Below, one piece after another: positions 17,080 through 26,233 of a stretch of DNA of 51,330 bases (positions within the stretch are counted from its first letter, which is position 1; every line of letters starts with the position of its first letter). Made by a program: the position numbers and the translations under genes. The notes beneath the pieces are model-generated. The model was not told the DNA's origin and did no database searches. It worked only from the letters and a program-made list of their open reading frames with translations. Location: positions 1 through 51,330 of the forward strand of contig JACRCQ010000033.1 of assembly GCA_016218915.1 (NCBI GenBank), in the 5' to 3' direction. The stretch comes from Deltaproteobacteria bacterium. GTDB lineage: Bacteria > Myxococcota_A > Polyangia > Polyangiales > Polyangiaceae.

Positions 17080-18702
17080 ATGGCTGATTCCGCATGGGCC
17101 GGCTGGGCTAGAGCGCGTGTCGCGTCTGCCTGGACCCTGCTCAACCAGCCAGAGAATCGCTGGACCGGCCTGGCGTTGCTCACCGGATTCGTCCTGCGCG
17201 TCGCGCTCGTTCCCTACGCCCGTTGGAACGACGACGAGCTCGGGATGTACTCCGTGGCGATGGACATCGCGCGGGGCGAACGACAGGTGGTGTTCGGCCC
17301 TGCGATCACGGACACAGACGCGTTGTTGCCAGGCCCTGCGGTCCACTACTTCCACGCGTTTGCGCTGGTGCTCGGCCGCGGCCATCCCTATTCCATCGGC
17401 GTGGTGGTGGCCGCGCTGCACGTGGTCGGCATTGCGGTCCTCGCGCAGGCGTTGCGCAAAGCGATCTCGGTGCGCGCAGGGATCTACCTCGCGTGCCTGA
17501 TGTCGGTCGCACCGTGGGACGTGCTCTTCTCGGATCGTCCCTACAACCCGAATCCCTGCCTTGCGTGGACCACGCTCATGCTGGGCTGCTGGGTGCTGGG
17601 CAAGTCCAAGGGCAGCGGCCCGCTCCTGGCGCTCGCTGTCTTTCTCGCCCTGATCCTTCCGCAAAGCCACATGTCCGCGATCGTGGCGCTCCCTGCGCTG
17701 ATCGCGCTTGCGTGGGTCGGAAGTCGCGAGGCTGCGCCGGCGACCGACGTGCCCAAGGTGAAGCGTCGATGGATCGCCCTGGGCGCGCTCGCAGGTCTGG
17801 CGACCTACGTCCCTGCGCTGCTGTCAGAGCTGAAGACCCGGTTCTCGAACCTCAGGCTGATCACCACGCACGGGCTGGGGGGTGCACGAGACTCGTTCGA
17901 GTGGCTTCGATCCCTGGCCATGCCCATCTGGTTCTCGAGCTCGGAGATCGGCTGGAACTTCCTGAGGGGCTACTGGGAGCCAGAGGTGGACCCTGTGCTG
18001 TACCTGCTGAACGCCAGGAGCTGGGCCATCCTATGGAGGTTCAACGGGCTGTGGCTCGTCGTGATCATGGCCACGATGCTCGTGTCGGTCCTTGCGCACC
18101 TGTCCTGGGTCCGGCAGATCCTCCGCTCGCGCGGCAGGATGCTGATCCGGGATCGATGGACCGCGACCTACGTGCTGGTGCTCGTAGCGTGCGCTGCGCT
18201 GCTTGCCACAGGGCGCAAGATTTACTTCCCGCACTACAACATCCTGGTGCTGCCGCTGGCGTGGGTCGTGGTGGCGCGCGAGCTCGCTCGCTTCGCAGAA
18301 TCAGGCAAGAAGAGACCCAGGCTCGTCTCCGTGTGGATCGCGGCGTTCGGCCTTGCATCGATTCCGATGCTGGGCAGGTACTACGGGATAGTGGACGGGA
18401 TGATCGGGCTGAAGCGCCAGACGCAGGTCGTGGAGTTCATCTGCGAGCGCCAGAAGGGTCGACCGTTCAGCATCGAGTTCGACTACATGAACCAGACCGA
18501 GGTCATCCGCATGCTGGCGCGGCGGACCGACTGCCGCTGGAACGAGGTGCCTCCTGAGACCGCCAGCGTGAAGTACTTCCTCTACCCTTCCTTCCACGCT
18601 GCGCCCCCGGTCGCCAAAGGGGCGGACCAGCGCATGTTCAAGTACCCGCCGCTGCGCTTGTGGGTCGTGGCGCCCAAGGGCAGCCCCGCGCTGGCGGAAT
18701 GA
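17080..18702 (+). CDS. Polytopic membrane protein, GT-C glycosyltransferase-like
   Basis: This 540-residue protein has an N-terminal transmembrane helix (LALLTGFVLRVALVPY) followed by WNDDELGMY, the acidic first-loop motif of GT-C enzymes such as ArnT and protein mannosyltransferases. About nine to ten more hydrophobic segments follow, then a C-terminal soluble domain from about residue 445. GT-C enzymes move sugars from polyprenyl phosphates on the outer face of the inner membrane. The start lies six bases after the radical SAM gene, so the genes form an operon and may act on the same product. Family placement rests on topology and the DDE motif. It converges with the SUMF1-like gene, four bases away. 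Confidence 0.75.
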   Translation: MADSAWAGWARARVASAWTLLNQPENRWTGLALLTGFVLRVALVPYARWNDDELGMYSVAMDIARGERQVVFGPAITDTDALLPGPAVHYFHAFALVLGRGHPYSIGVVVAALHVVGIAVLAQALRKAISVRAGIYLACLMSVAPWDVLFSDRPYNPNPCLAWTTLMLGCWVLGKSKGSGPLLALAVFLALILPQSHMSAIVALPALIALAWVGSREAAPATDVPKVKRRWIALGALAGLATYVPALLSELKTRFSNLRLITTHGLGGARDSFEWLRSLAMPIWFSSSEIGWNFLRGYWEPEVDPVLYLLNARSWAILWRFNGLWLVVIMATMLVSVLAHLSWVRQILRSRGRMLIRDRWTATYVLVLVACAALLATGRKIYFPHYNILVLPLAWVVVARELARFAESGKKRPRLVSVWIAAFGLASIPMLGRYYGIVDGMIGLKRQTQVVEFICERQKGRPFSIEFDYMNQTEVIRMLARRTDCRWNEVPPETASVKYFLYPSFHAAPPVAKGADQRMFKYPPLRLWVVAPKGSPALAE

Positions 18703-18714
18703 GGTCTCACCGCC
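18693..18714. terminator. Shared hairpin spanning two convergent stop codons
   Basis: GGCGG, AA bulge, TGAG-GT-CTCA, CCGCC forms a hairpin. The palindromic TGAGGTCTCA contains the stop codon of the plus-strand gene (TGA 18700-18702) and of the minus-strand gene (TCA 18707-18709). It could act as a bidirectional terminator, though it has no T-tract on either side. Confidence 0.45.
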
Positions 18715-20422
18715 CTGCGGTCTGGACGCAGCGGAAGCCGATGTACGGGTAGCGATCAGGCTTGTTCCCTGTCCAATGGCTTGTCTCGTGCTCCACCTCG
18801 AAGTCGCTGTCTCGTCCGTTCCAGGCTCCGCCTCTCGCGTACTGCCACCCTCCGGATACGTTGCTGATCCACTCGGACACGTTGCCGCCGAGGTCATGGA
18901 TTGCGTAGACGCTGGTGTCGCCGCGGAAGCTGCCCACCGCGCAGGTCCCCGGGGGCGTTGGCTTGCTGCCGAAGCACAGGTTGGAGGACGACGGAGCGGA
19001 GTCGCCCCACGGGTACTTCCTGGCTTCGAGCCCGCTGCGCGCTGCCCATTCCCACTCATGGGCAGCAGGGAGCCGCTTGCCCTGCGCAGCGCAGTACTGG
19101 ACGGCCTGGGTCCATGACACGCAGTTGACAGGGTGGTTTCCCCTGTACGCTACGCCGTAATTCGCCCACCTCGCATACTCGCCATCGCATCCCAGGTTGT
19201 CTGCCGTGCACTTGCGCGCCTCCACGCACGCCTTGTACGCGTCGACCGTGACCTCGGTCGTGTCCATGCAGAACGGCAGCACCATCATCACGCTCGTGCT
19301 GCCGCGGAACGCTCCGCCCGAAACGCCAGCCATCCCTGCGGGGCAGCGAGGCGCAGGGGAAGGTGCGGACTGTGGCAAGGCTGGGCCTGCCATGCACCCG
19401 CGACCTTCCTCGAATCGCGTGCCCTGCGGACAGCTCGCACCCCCGCCGACCGTGCAGTTCTTCGTCTTCGAATCGAACGACGTCCCTTGCGGGCATCCGT
19501 CGCCGGAGCCGCCGGCACGCCAAGGAATGCCGCATCCGTTGCCAGACCACTCCATGCCCGGAGCGCAGAACTGATCGCCGCGCACCGGCGCGCATCGTGT
19601 GCCGTCCCACGCTGAGCCAAGCGCACACGCAGGCGTGCTCGCCGTCCCTCCAACCGTCGGGGGAACGCTCAGGGCCACGGGCGCAGCAGGCTCGAGCGCA
19701 GCCACCTCGACGCGGAGCAGCGCACCGCAACCGTCCGGCGGCTCGCTGTCGCGAACGGACGCCTTGTCGCACGCCTCTGGCTTTCCGGCCCGGTTGAGCG
19801 TGGTGTGCACGCTGCTGGTCTTGGCGCCGGCTCCTACGCCGAGCACGTCGACGCCGGCGGACTTGCCTTGCTCGGCACCTGAGTAGAACTCGAACGCACC
19901 AGCGGTCAGCGACGTGATCACATGGGTTGCGCGCGAGCACTCGCCCACGAGATCGCTGCGGCGAAGACCTGTGCGAGTCGCCTCGTAGCGTCCGACCATG
20001 CTCATCGCCACGGTCAGCTCCCCTGCACTCTTGAGCGCGCCTTCGAACTTCGCTGCGTAGACCGGGATGTTCGCGTAGAGCGCATCCTCGTCACGGATGT
20101 GGACCCGATCATCCTGACGCGTGGTTGCGGCATAGCGATAGGCACCGGTCACCTGGCATGCGCGCAGCACTTCCATCTCGCACCCCTCGTAGCGGACCAC
20201 GAGGATGCCTTTGCGGGCCTGCGCTTCGAGGTCTAGGCGATCGGCAGATGGCCACTCGACGATCAAGGGACGCTGCTGGCTCTTGGTGAGAGCGCACTTG
20301 GTCTGGCCCTTGGGTTCGAAGGCGGGAGGGCTTCGATGGGGCTGTCCAGCGCAGGCAGCCGCAGCAGCGACGGCAGCGGCCAACCCTGCCAGCAGCCAGG
20401 AGGCGCGAGGTGGATGGGTCAC
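18707..20422 (-). CDS. Lipoprotein with C-terminal SUMF1/formylglycine-generating-enzyme-like domain
   Basis: I start at GTG 20422 because it yields a clean lipoprotein signal: THPPR, a hydrophobic run and AAAC near residue 24. An open frame continues upstream to 20668 but lacks such a feature. No ribosome site supports any start. After the signal come about 250 residues of unknown domain, then Cys-rich segments (CPQGT, CAPGMEW) near 270-360. The last 200 residues are SUMF1-like, with VSWTQAVQYCAAQGKRLP, EWEWAAR, DLGGNVSEW, RGGAW and GFRCV. Such domains either form formylglycine or serve as non-catalytic binding modules. As a surface lipoprotein the second role seems likelier; this is inference. 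Confidence 0.82.
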   Translation of the reverse strand: MTHPPRASWLLAGLAAAVAAAAACAGQPHRSPPAFEPKGQTKCALTKSQQRPLIVEWPSADRLDLEAQARKGILVVRYEGCEMEVLRACQVTGAYRYAATTRQDDRVHIRDEDALYANIPVYAAKFEGALKSAGELTVAMSMVGRYEATRTGLRRSDLVGECSRATHVITSLTAGAFEFYSGAEQGKSAGVDVLGVGAGAKTSSVHTTLNRAGKPEACDKASVRDSEPPDGCGALLRVEVAALEPAAPVALSVPPTVGGTASTPACALGSAWDGTRCAPVRGDQFCAPGMEWSGNGCGIPWRAGGSGDGCPQGTSFDSKTKNCTVGGGASCPQGTRFEEGRGCMAGPALPQSAPSPAPRCPAGMAGVSGGAFRGSTSVMMVLPFCMDTTEVTVDAYKACVEARKCTADNLGCDGEYARWANYGVAYRGNHPVNCVSWTQAVQYCAAQGKRLPAAHEWEWAARSGLEARKYPWGDSAPSSSNLCFGSKPTPPGTCAVGSFRGDTSVYAIHDLGGNVSEWISNVSGGWQYARGGAWNGRDSDFEVEHETSHWTGNKPDRYPYIGFRCVQTAGR

Positions 20423-20579
20423 GCATTCGTATACGGCGCCGTGGGGGAGGAGTTCCCCGGGCGCGAGCAACTCTCCCGCGCACGTGAGGGTTGCTTGCGG
20501 TGGAACAATCCGAGCACCCGGTGCGGTCAAGCGTGCGTTCATGCTCGAGTGAAAGAGCCAAGGCGCGATCCTGCGGTAA

Positions 20580-20882
<303 letters not shown>

Positions 20883-20952
20883 TCTACCTTTCTCTTCCCA
20901 TCACTGCCCCGGGACACGCCTTGGCGTGCCGCTTCCATTGCTACGCTCAGAT

Positions 20953-20991
<39 letters not shown>

Positions 20992-21072
20992 ATCAGAATG
21001 GAGTCAGTGGTTCCTGCGCAACGACTACCTTCCGGCGTTCTGCCCGAAGAGTAGCGCGCACGCTCGGCGTGG

Positions 21073-21078
21073 TAGGCT
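21073..21078 (+). promoter_or_regulatory. -10-like element TAGGCT before the 3D-domain lipoprotein gene
   Basis: TAGGCT ends six bases before GTG 21085, the same spacing as at 8191 and 45950, and predicts an mRNA starting at or next to the start codon. AGGA between the two could alternatively be a ribosome site. Confidence 0.35.
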
Positions 21079-21084
21079 AGGACC

Positions 21085-21915
21085 GTGCAACATCCTGCCC
21101 CCAAGGTGATCGTTCTTGCGATCGGGTCCATGCTCGCGAGCGCGTGCACGGAGACGAGCGGAAGTGCGTGGATGAAAGGCGCTGGCGCGCCAGACGATCG
21201 GATGAGCTCAGGTTCGATCGGCCCTCGATCGCCGGAAGCCAGGGGCGGCGTGCGACGAGACATGCGTACGCGCACCATCGGCGCACCCGAGGATGAAGCT
21301 CGCCCCGATTCCGACACTGACCCGCCCCGTCCTGCTGCACCTGCGCGAGGCACGCCGCTCGGCAGGTTCCGCAACACCTACTACTCGTTTCCTATCGCCT
21401 CCGACTATTCCGGGCCTGAGGTCGCCGTCTACGACGCGTCCTGCAAGGAGATCTCCAAGGTACCGCAAGCATTCCACGACGCGGTCTGCGTGCAGGGCAG
21501 CGGCAAGCTCGCATCCGCGCAGACGATCAGCTTTGCGAAGCGCGACTGCAGCTGCGCGCAGATCTGTCCCCGTTCGCAGCAGAAGATCTGCTTCGAGGCC
21601 TTGGACCCTGCCCGCTTTCCTTGGGGACGGGGCGCAGCAGGGCGTCCCATCCATCCGCTGCGAACCCTGGCAGTCGACACGTCGGTCATCCCGCTTGGAA
21701 CGGCGCTCTACATCCCGGCGTACGTAGGCATGCCCCTGCCCGAGGGCGGGGTGCACGACGGATGCTTTCGCGCCGAGGATCGCGGCCTGAAGATCAAGGG
21801 TCAGCAGATCGACGTCTTTGCCGGCTCCGAAGCGGTGCTCCGGACCTGGAACAGCAAGGTCCCCACCGGCCAGGGGGTGGACGTCTACGCAGACCCGACT
21901 TGCTCAAGCCGGTGA
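21085..21915 (+). CDS. 3D-domain (double-psi beta-barrel) lipoprotein
   Basis: This 276-residue protein starts at GTG and has a lipoprotein signal (VIVLAIGSMLASAC, Cys near 21). A disordered Pro/Arg/Asp region follows to about residue 90. The C-terminal part holds the 3D domain: LAVDTSVIPLGTALYIP near 200, then FRAEDRGLKIKGQQIDVFAG, with the three conserved aspartates. This fold occurs in MltA-type lytic transglycosylases and resuscitation factors, where it binds or cuts peptidoglycan. Cys residues in the middle (CSCAQICPRSQQKIC) suggest disulfides in the periplasm. Lytic activity is inferred from the family. Confidence 0.85.
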   Translation: MQHPAPKVIVLAIGSMLASACTETSGSAWMKGAGAPDDRMSSGSIGPRSPEARGGVRRDMRTRTIGAPEDEARPDSDTDPPRPAAPARGTPLGRFRNTYYSFPIASDYSGPEVAVYDASCKEISKVPQAFHDAVCVQGSGKLASAQTISFAKRDCSCAQICPRSQQKICFEALDPARFPWGRGAAGRPIHPLRTLAVDTSVIPLGTALYIPAYVGMPLPEGGVHDGCFRAEDRGLKIKGQQIDVFAGSEAVLRTWNSKVPTGQGVDVYADPTCSSR

Positions 21916-21944
21916 ACCGCGCGGATCGCGTGGGCGCAGGAGGC

Positions 21945-22262
21945 TCAGGCCGCTTGGTAGCGGGTCCCGCGAGCCTGGCCGAAGCGCTTGACTCGCCCTT
22001 CGGCCATCAGCTGCTGGAGCGGCTTGACCAGATCCTTGCTCGTGGTGCCGAGCGCAGCGTTGATCTTCTCAGCGCCGAGCCCGTCCTTGCTCTGCTTGAG
22101 CAGGGCGACCAGCTTGCCGACCAGGTCGCCGGAGACCTTGGGAGCAGGCGCTGGCTTCTTCGCAGCCGGAGCAGCCTTCTTTGCCGCTGCCGGGGGTCGT
22201 CCGGGGCGCTTGATCGCCTTGGGAGAGGCAGAAGTTCCCAGGTAGCTCATCGCCTCGCCCAT
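21945..22262 (-). CDS. AT-hook and winged-helix-like DNA-binding protein
   Basis: This 105-residue basic protein has an AT-hook-like KRPGRPP at residues 18-24. A Lys/Ala/Pro-rich stretch (AAAKKAAPAAKKPAPAPK) resembling histone H1 tails follows. A compact winged-helix-like domain spans 43-105 (LVGKLVALLKQSKDGLGAEKINAALG, then VKRFGQARGTRYQ). It probably binds DNA, perhaps as a nucleoid-associated factor; myxobacteria are known to use AT-hook proteins such as CarD. ATG 22262 is used; ATG 22250 is an alternative, and neither has a clear ribosome site. It converges on the 3D-domain lipoprotein gene and is divergent to the RNase R-family gene. Confidence 0.75.
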   Translation of the reverse strand: MGEAMSYLGTSASPKAIKRPGRPPAAAKKAAPAAKKPAPAPKVSGDLVGKLVALLKQSKDGLGAEKINAALGTTSKDLVKPLQQLMAEGRVKRFGQARGTRYQAA

Positions 22263-22493
22263 GATGGCGCGCTGCACGATTACGATGATTTCCCCAGCAA
22301 AATCAGTCGCGGATGAGCGGATCTGTCGTTGAAGGTCCGCAGGTAGTACCAGACCAGGTTTCCTCATTTCTTTGCTACTAGGACAACTCGGGGGAGGTAC
22401 GCAAGCCTCAACTGAAGATGATCCATGGATCCAATGGATACAGCGGCAGAATGTCGGGATCCTGGCTTTCATGGCACCCCCCCCTCGCTCGGC

Positions 22494-22499
22494 TACAAT
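22494..22499 (+). promoter_or_regulatory. -10-like element TACAAT before the RNase R-family gene
   Basis: TACAAT matches five of six consensus bases and ends seven bases before GTG 22507. It overlaps ATG 22498, so if it is the promoter that ATG is not transcribed. No clear -35 is seen. Confidence 0.45.
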
Positions 22500-22506
22500 G
22501 GCCCCC

Positions 22507-24372
22507 GTGATTCGAACAGGAACCATCAGCGTCAACCCGCGAGGGTTCGGCTTTCTCGCCCTTGACAACGACCGCGACGGACGCTCGGCCTTCATCGCGC
22601 CGCCCGACCTCAACCCGCTGCTGGCAGGCGACCAGGTCCGGGCCGAGGTCACCGAAGCAGCCGATGGAAGGCTGACCGCCACAAAGCTCGAGCTTCTCTC
22701 GCGTTCCCGCACCACCGTGTTCGGAACGATCGTTCGGCACAAGGGCGGGCAGTTCCTCAAGGTCGACCGGGAGGTGTCCAACACCGACTGGCGCCTCGTG
22801 GTGCCTGAAACCCAGCTGCCCCGCCCCGCGGATGGCGCATGGGTCGTGGCCGCGGTCCAGGGCGATCACGTGGTCTGCGAGCGTGTGCTCGAGGCCGCGA
22901 GCGATCTCGCCTTTGAGCAGGTCCTGGCGCGCTACCAGATCCGGCTCGATCATCCTGCCGCCCTCGCCACGCGCCCAGAGGCCCATCCCACGGCCGAGTC
23001 GCCCAGAAGAGACCTGCGCGCCATTCCCACGGTCACGATCGATGCTGCCTCCACGCGGGACATCGACGATGCGATCGGTGCGACGCCAGCCGATGCAGAA
23101 GGCGCGATGCGGATCCTGATCAGCATCGCAGACGTGTCCTCAGCGGTTGCAGAGGGGAGCCCGCTCGACGAAGAAGCGCGCACGCGGGCCACGAGCGTGT
23201 ACCTGCCGGATCGCGTGCTGCCGATGTTCCCTGCGTGGCTGAGCGAAGACGAGATGAGCCTGGTGGCAGGCAAGGATCGCCGGTGCCTCACCGTGGAGCT
23301 GAGGATCGATCCAGAAGGCGAGATCACCTCGATCGACGTGTACCGGAGCCTCATCCGATCAGCCGCGCGGTTGACCTACGATCAGGTCGCAGCGTTCCTG
23401 GATCGCGGCGAGGTCGACGAGCGCACCGAGCCGGTCAAGCAGATGCTGTCCTGGTGCAGGACTGCGTCGTCGCGCTTGTCGGTAGCGCGCGCGCGGCGAG
23501 GCGGCGTGGAGTTCGAGTCCGACGAGACGCATCTGGTGGTGGATGCGAACACACGGCGCGTGACCGTGGTGGAGCCGTTGCGCAACACGAGCGCGCACGC
23601 GCTGATCGAGCGGTTCATGGTGGCGGCAAACGAAGCGGTAGCGCGCTGGCTGCAGGCGCGCGGCGTTCCTGCGCCGTACCGCGTGCACGACGAGCCTGAG
23701 CCGGATTCGGTGCGTCAGCTCGAGACGATCGCGCGCAACTTCGGCTTTGAGACCGGCTTTGGCAAGCGGCTCACACCGCTGGCACTCGGCGCGCTGCAGC
23801 GTCAGATCGCGGATGCACCTTCAGCGCCTGCGATCCTATCGGTGCTCGCAGGAGCGCTGGGCCAGGCGCGCTACACCGTGCACGCAGCGCCGCACTTTGG
23901 CCTGGGCGCGCCCCTGTATCTGCACTTCACCTCTCCGATCCGTCGCTATGCCGACCTTCTCGTGCACCGCGCTGTGGGCAGGTATCTCGACGGGGAGCGT
24001 CCATCGGACCCGTTCCCTGCAGAGCTCGAGCAGCTGTCTGTGGCGATCGGGCTGCGGGCACGACGCGCCGAGAAGGCAGAGCGGGACTGCAAGCGAATCG
24101 CTGCAGCGAGGTACATGATGTCGCGCATCGGGGAGACGTTCGAGGGCAACATCACAGGCGTGCGACCGTTCGGACTGCAGGTGCAGCTGATCGGCTCGCT
24201 GATTGTGGGAACGATCCCGATCGATGGTCTGGCAGATGGTCCTTATCGCGTATCCGAGGCTACGCGAGAGATGGTGGGACCGAATCGCTCGTACGCGATG
24301 GGCATGCCAGTGACGGTGCGCGTGGCGAGAGTGGATGAGATGTTGGGGAGGATAGAGCTCGAGGTGAAGTAG
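22507..24372 (+). CDS. Ribonuclease R/RNase II-family 3'-5' exoribonuclease
   Basis: This protein of about 621 residues degrades RNA processively from the 3' end. It has an N-terminal cold-shock-like domain (GTISVNPRGFGFL), an RNB catalytic domain and a C-terminal S1-like domain (GETFEGNITGVRPFGLQVQL). The catalytic aspartates are intact in TIDAASTRDIDDAI near residue 178. Other RNB motifs are YLPDRVLPMFP and HFTSPIRRYADLLVHR. It is shorter than E. coli RNase R, lacking the N-terminal helix-turn-helix and the basic tail. I chose GTG 22507 because a -10-like TACAAT overlaps ATG 22498; ATG 22471 and 22498 remain possible. A diverged 222-bp piece of this gene recurs at 35382-35603. Confidence 0.93.
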   Translation: MIRTGTISVNPRGFGFLALDNDRDGRSAFIAPPDLNPLLAGDQVRAEVTEAADGRLTATKLELLSRSRTTVFGTIVRHKGGQFLKVDREVSNTDWRLVVPETQLPRPADGAWVVAAVQGDHVVCERVLEAASDLAFEQVLARYQIRLDHPAALATRPEAHPTAESPRRDLRAIPTVTIDAASTRDIDDAIGATPADAEGAMRILISIADVSSAVAEGSPLDEEARTRATSVYLPDRVLPMFPAWLSEDEMSLVAGKDRRCLTVELRIDPEGEITSIDVYRSLIRSAARLTYDQVAAFLDRGEVDERTEPVKQMLSWCRTASSRLSVARARRGGVEFESDETHLVVDANTRRVTVVEPLRNTSAHALIERFMVAANEAVARWLQARGVPAPYRVHDEPEPDSVRQLETIARNFGFETGFGKRLTPLALGALQRQIADAPSAPAILSVLAGALGQARYTVHAAPHFGLGAPLYLHFTSPIRRYADLLVHRAVGRYLDGERPSDPFPAELEQLSVAIGLRARRAEKAERDCKRIAAARYMMSRIGETFEGNITGVRPFGLQVQLIGSLIVGTIPIDGLADGPYRVSEATREMVGPNRSYAMGMPVTVRVARVDEMLGRIELEVK

Positions 24373-24755
24373 ACGGTCGACGGCCCACGGCCTCGACTCC
24401 CGAAGCGGTGGCGCCAGACGCAGGCCACAAACCCCGGCGGCGGCACGGTGGAGCGATGTCCTCGTGGGCCGGATCGTCACGAGCGCAGCAGCTCCGCGTC
24501 GAGCCCAGCCGCGACGCCCACCACGTCAGCGTCCTCACATTCCACCCGCGTGCAGCCGCGAACACTCGCGCGCTCTGCCCGCTACGCCTCCACTCCGCTA
24601 CTCGCTTCGACCATTGCGCCGCACTCGGCATGACATGCACCTCCGGCGCGCAGTCTGCTCACGCCGACGGCGAGGTCCAGGACGGGGGTCGCAGCGCGGA
24701 TACTAGGCCGATTCATACGTGCACCCGCATCTACACCGAATGTGGACGGGCGATG
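24373..24755. other. Left edge of the accessory island, IS remnant only
   Basis: Apart from the IS66-type remnant at 24502-24640 no gene is supported in these 383 bases. Composition is still GC-rich up to about 24700 and drops after it. This marks the junction between the RNase R-family gene and the phosphoesterase cluster. Confidence 0.5.
24502..24640 (-). pseudogene. Remnant of IS66-family accessory protein (TnpA/OrfA)
   Basis: About 46 residues read like the N-terminus of the IS66 accessory protein: AAQWSKRVAEWRRSGQSA, then a helix-turn-helix and TLTWWASRLG. The normal protein is about 100 residues or more. Here the frame runs on into unrelated sequence, and no TnpB, TnpC or terminal repeats are present. 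It is a decayed trace of an insertion at the island edge. Confidence 0.65.
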
Positions 24756-25538
24756 CTACGGAATGCTGGCCACTACCGAATCGTTGACTGTGACTTGGCT
24801 GCCTTCAACGGCGATCTCGAAAACATGGTCCGCTTCCGGCGACTTGCCGGATGCAAGAATCCATTGAATTCCCGTGCCCGCCTTATCTTTCCACAGCTCG
24901 CGGACATGCTCGTGCCCGAAGCAAAGGACCTGAACGCGCCCATCCAGCAGAGTCATGAACGCTTCGGAGTCCCTTAGTTTCATCGTGAAGTTGTCGCGCA
25001 TGAACGGGTGGAAGTGAAGGTAGACCAGCTTCGGGACCGTGGCGTACTCGGGGCTAGACAAGACCGTACTCAGTTGCTCAAGCTGGCTCTCGCCGATCTC
25101 GCCGCATGAAAAGTCGAAGGGGCTTGAGGTTTCCAGAACTGCGTTGACCCCGATAGTCATCAGCTTGCTCCCCTGGCCATCCTGCAGAATCCTCACCATG
25201 GGCACTTTCGAGCAGTACGGGTGGCGATAACCGAGCGGGCCGGCGAGCATCGTGTCGAAGTAATGGGCGCTGCTTTCAGAGTACATGACTCCGAAGGGCC
25301 CGTAGTCGTGGTTTCCAGGGCACACCAGAACTCGTCTTCCGAACGGGTTGAGAGCCTCGAACGCCAACGCGTACTGGGTCCGGTCGCCGTCGTCAACGAT
25401 ATCGCCTGTGACCAGCAGGTAGTTCGTGCCGCTCAGGAAGTACTCGTTCATCACACCGAGCAACATGTTATGGATAGCGGTATTGTCCTTGCGATCTTGG
25501 TGGAAGTGCAGGTCGCTGATGTGAACGAGCTTGATCAT
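24756..25538 (-). CDS. Calcineurin-like metallophosphoesterase (CpdA-like), copy 1
   Basis: This 260-residue protein has all metal motifs of the calcineurin-like family: ISDLHF near residue 8, TGDIVDDG near 44, PGNHDYG near 73, HFHP near 173 and FGHEH near 206. The ISDLH/TGDIV/PGNHDYG style matches class III cyclic-nucleotide phosphodiesterase-like proteins. No signal peptide is seen. GGAGG lies six bases before ATG 25538, and that ATG overlaps the stop of the permuted-papain gene (ATGA), so the two are translated together. It resembles the phosphoesterase at 30471-31316 in motif wording and length. The substrate is unknown. Confidence 0.9.
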   Translation of the reverse strand: MIKLVHISDLHFHQDRKDNTAIHNMLLGVMNEYFLSGTNYLLVTGDIVDDGDRTQYALAFEALNPFGRRVLVCPGNHDYGPFGVMYSESSAHYFDTMLAGPLGYRHPYCSKVPMVRILQDGQGSKLMTIGVNAVLETSSPFDFSCGEIGESQLEQLSTVLSSPEYATVPKLVYLHFHPFMRDNFTMKLRDSEAFMTLLDGRVQVLCFGHEHVRELWKDKAGTGIQWILASGKSPEADHVFEIAVEGSQVTVNDSVVASIP

Positions 25539-26233
25539 GACGCTCCTCCTTCCATGCGCACGGTGAGCCCGCGCGGAAGAAGACGCACCCCGCGCGCGGA
25601 GTACCAAATGTCATCGGGCGTCACGTCCGTGACCGCATGCCGGGGGGCAAAGTCCCCGGCCTCTCCCAGGGCTCGTCGATACGCTTCCTGGCAGAACGCG
25701 CTGCAAAACAGCATGTGTGGCTCTGCAGGTATGCTGATACCAAGGCAGAGGTGCGCGAGCTCCCTCACCAGTCCAGGAAGATCATACGAGTATCCTTCCT
25801 CGCGAAGCTCGGCCCCGGCCGAGCAGATCGCCTGTCGCTGGGCATCAGAGAGCGTTTGAATGACCTTCATTCCCACGGGCGATACCTTCGGATGATCGTA
25901 GTCTCCCAACCGCGCGAGGTAGATGCCGCCAGCGCGCTTCGTTAGCATCTTCACCGTCTCCTCAAGAGTCGTCTCGAAAAGCAGTTTCCTCGGGTCTTTT
26001 GGATCGCGAATCGTGCAATCGAGGATCGGCGTAGCAGGGCCCTGATATCTGCTGAGCAGTAGGAAGCAATGGGACCAGTGCGAAGGGGTGCCACGGTGAT
26101 AAGAGTCGAGGCCCTCCGCCTGGCAAATGAGGTGATCCAACGGCCTATCGATGCCTACGAAGATGATAGCTCCCGCGAGCTTGCTGGCACCAACGCGCAG
26201 CGAGATGTCTTGTACCGCTTGGGACGTGTTCAT
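25535..26233 (-). CDS. Putative permuted papain-like (YiiX/NlpC-P60-type) enzyme
   Basis: This 232-residue protein is likely a circularly permuted papain-fold enzyme. An early histidine motif (SHWSHCFLLL, His55) is followed late by a cysteine motif (LFCSAFCQEAYRRAL, Cys177), the order seen in the YiiX/YaeF and LRAT-like groups. These are amidases, peptidases or lipid acyltransferases. No signal peptide is seen. GGGAGG lies close before ATG 26233. The stop overlaps the start of the downstream phosphoesterase. The gene is divergent to the lectin-like gene across 258 bases. Assignment rests on motif order only, so the confidence is moderate. Confidence 0.65.
   Translation of the reverse strand: MNTSQAVQDISLRVGASKLAGAIIFVGIDRPLDHLICQAEGLDSYHRGTPSHWSHCFLLLSRYQGPATPILDCTIRDPKDPRKLLFETTLEETVKMLTKRAGGIYLARLGDYDHPKVSPVGMKVIQTLSDAQRQAICSAGAELREEGYSYDLPGLVRELAHLCLGISIPAEPHMLFCSAFCQEAYRRALGEAGDFAPRHAVTDVTPDDIWYSARGVRLLPRGLTVRMEGGAS

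Noticed and set aside
24408..24977. Plus-strand 189-codon frame over the IS66 remnant
   Set aside because: Antisense to the IS66 remnant and the phosphoesterase; no recognisable protein.
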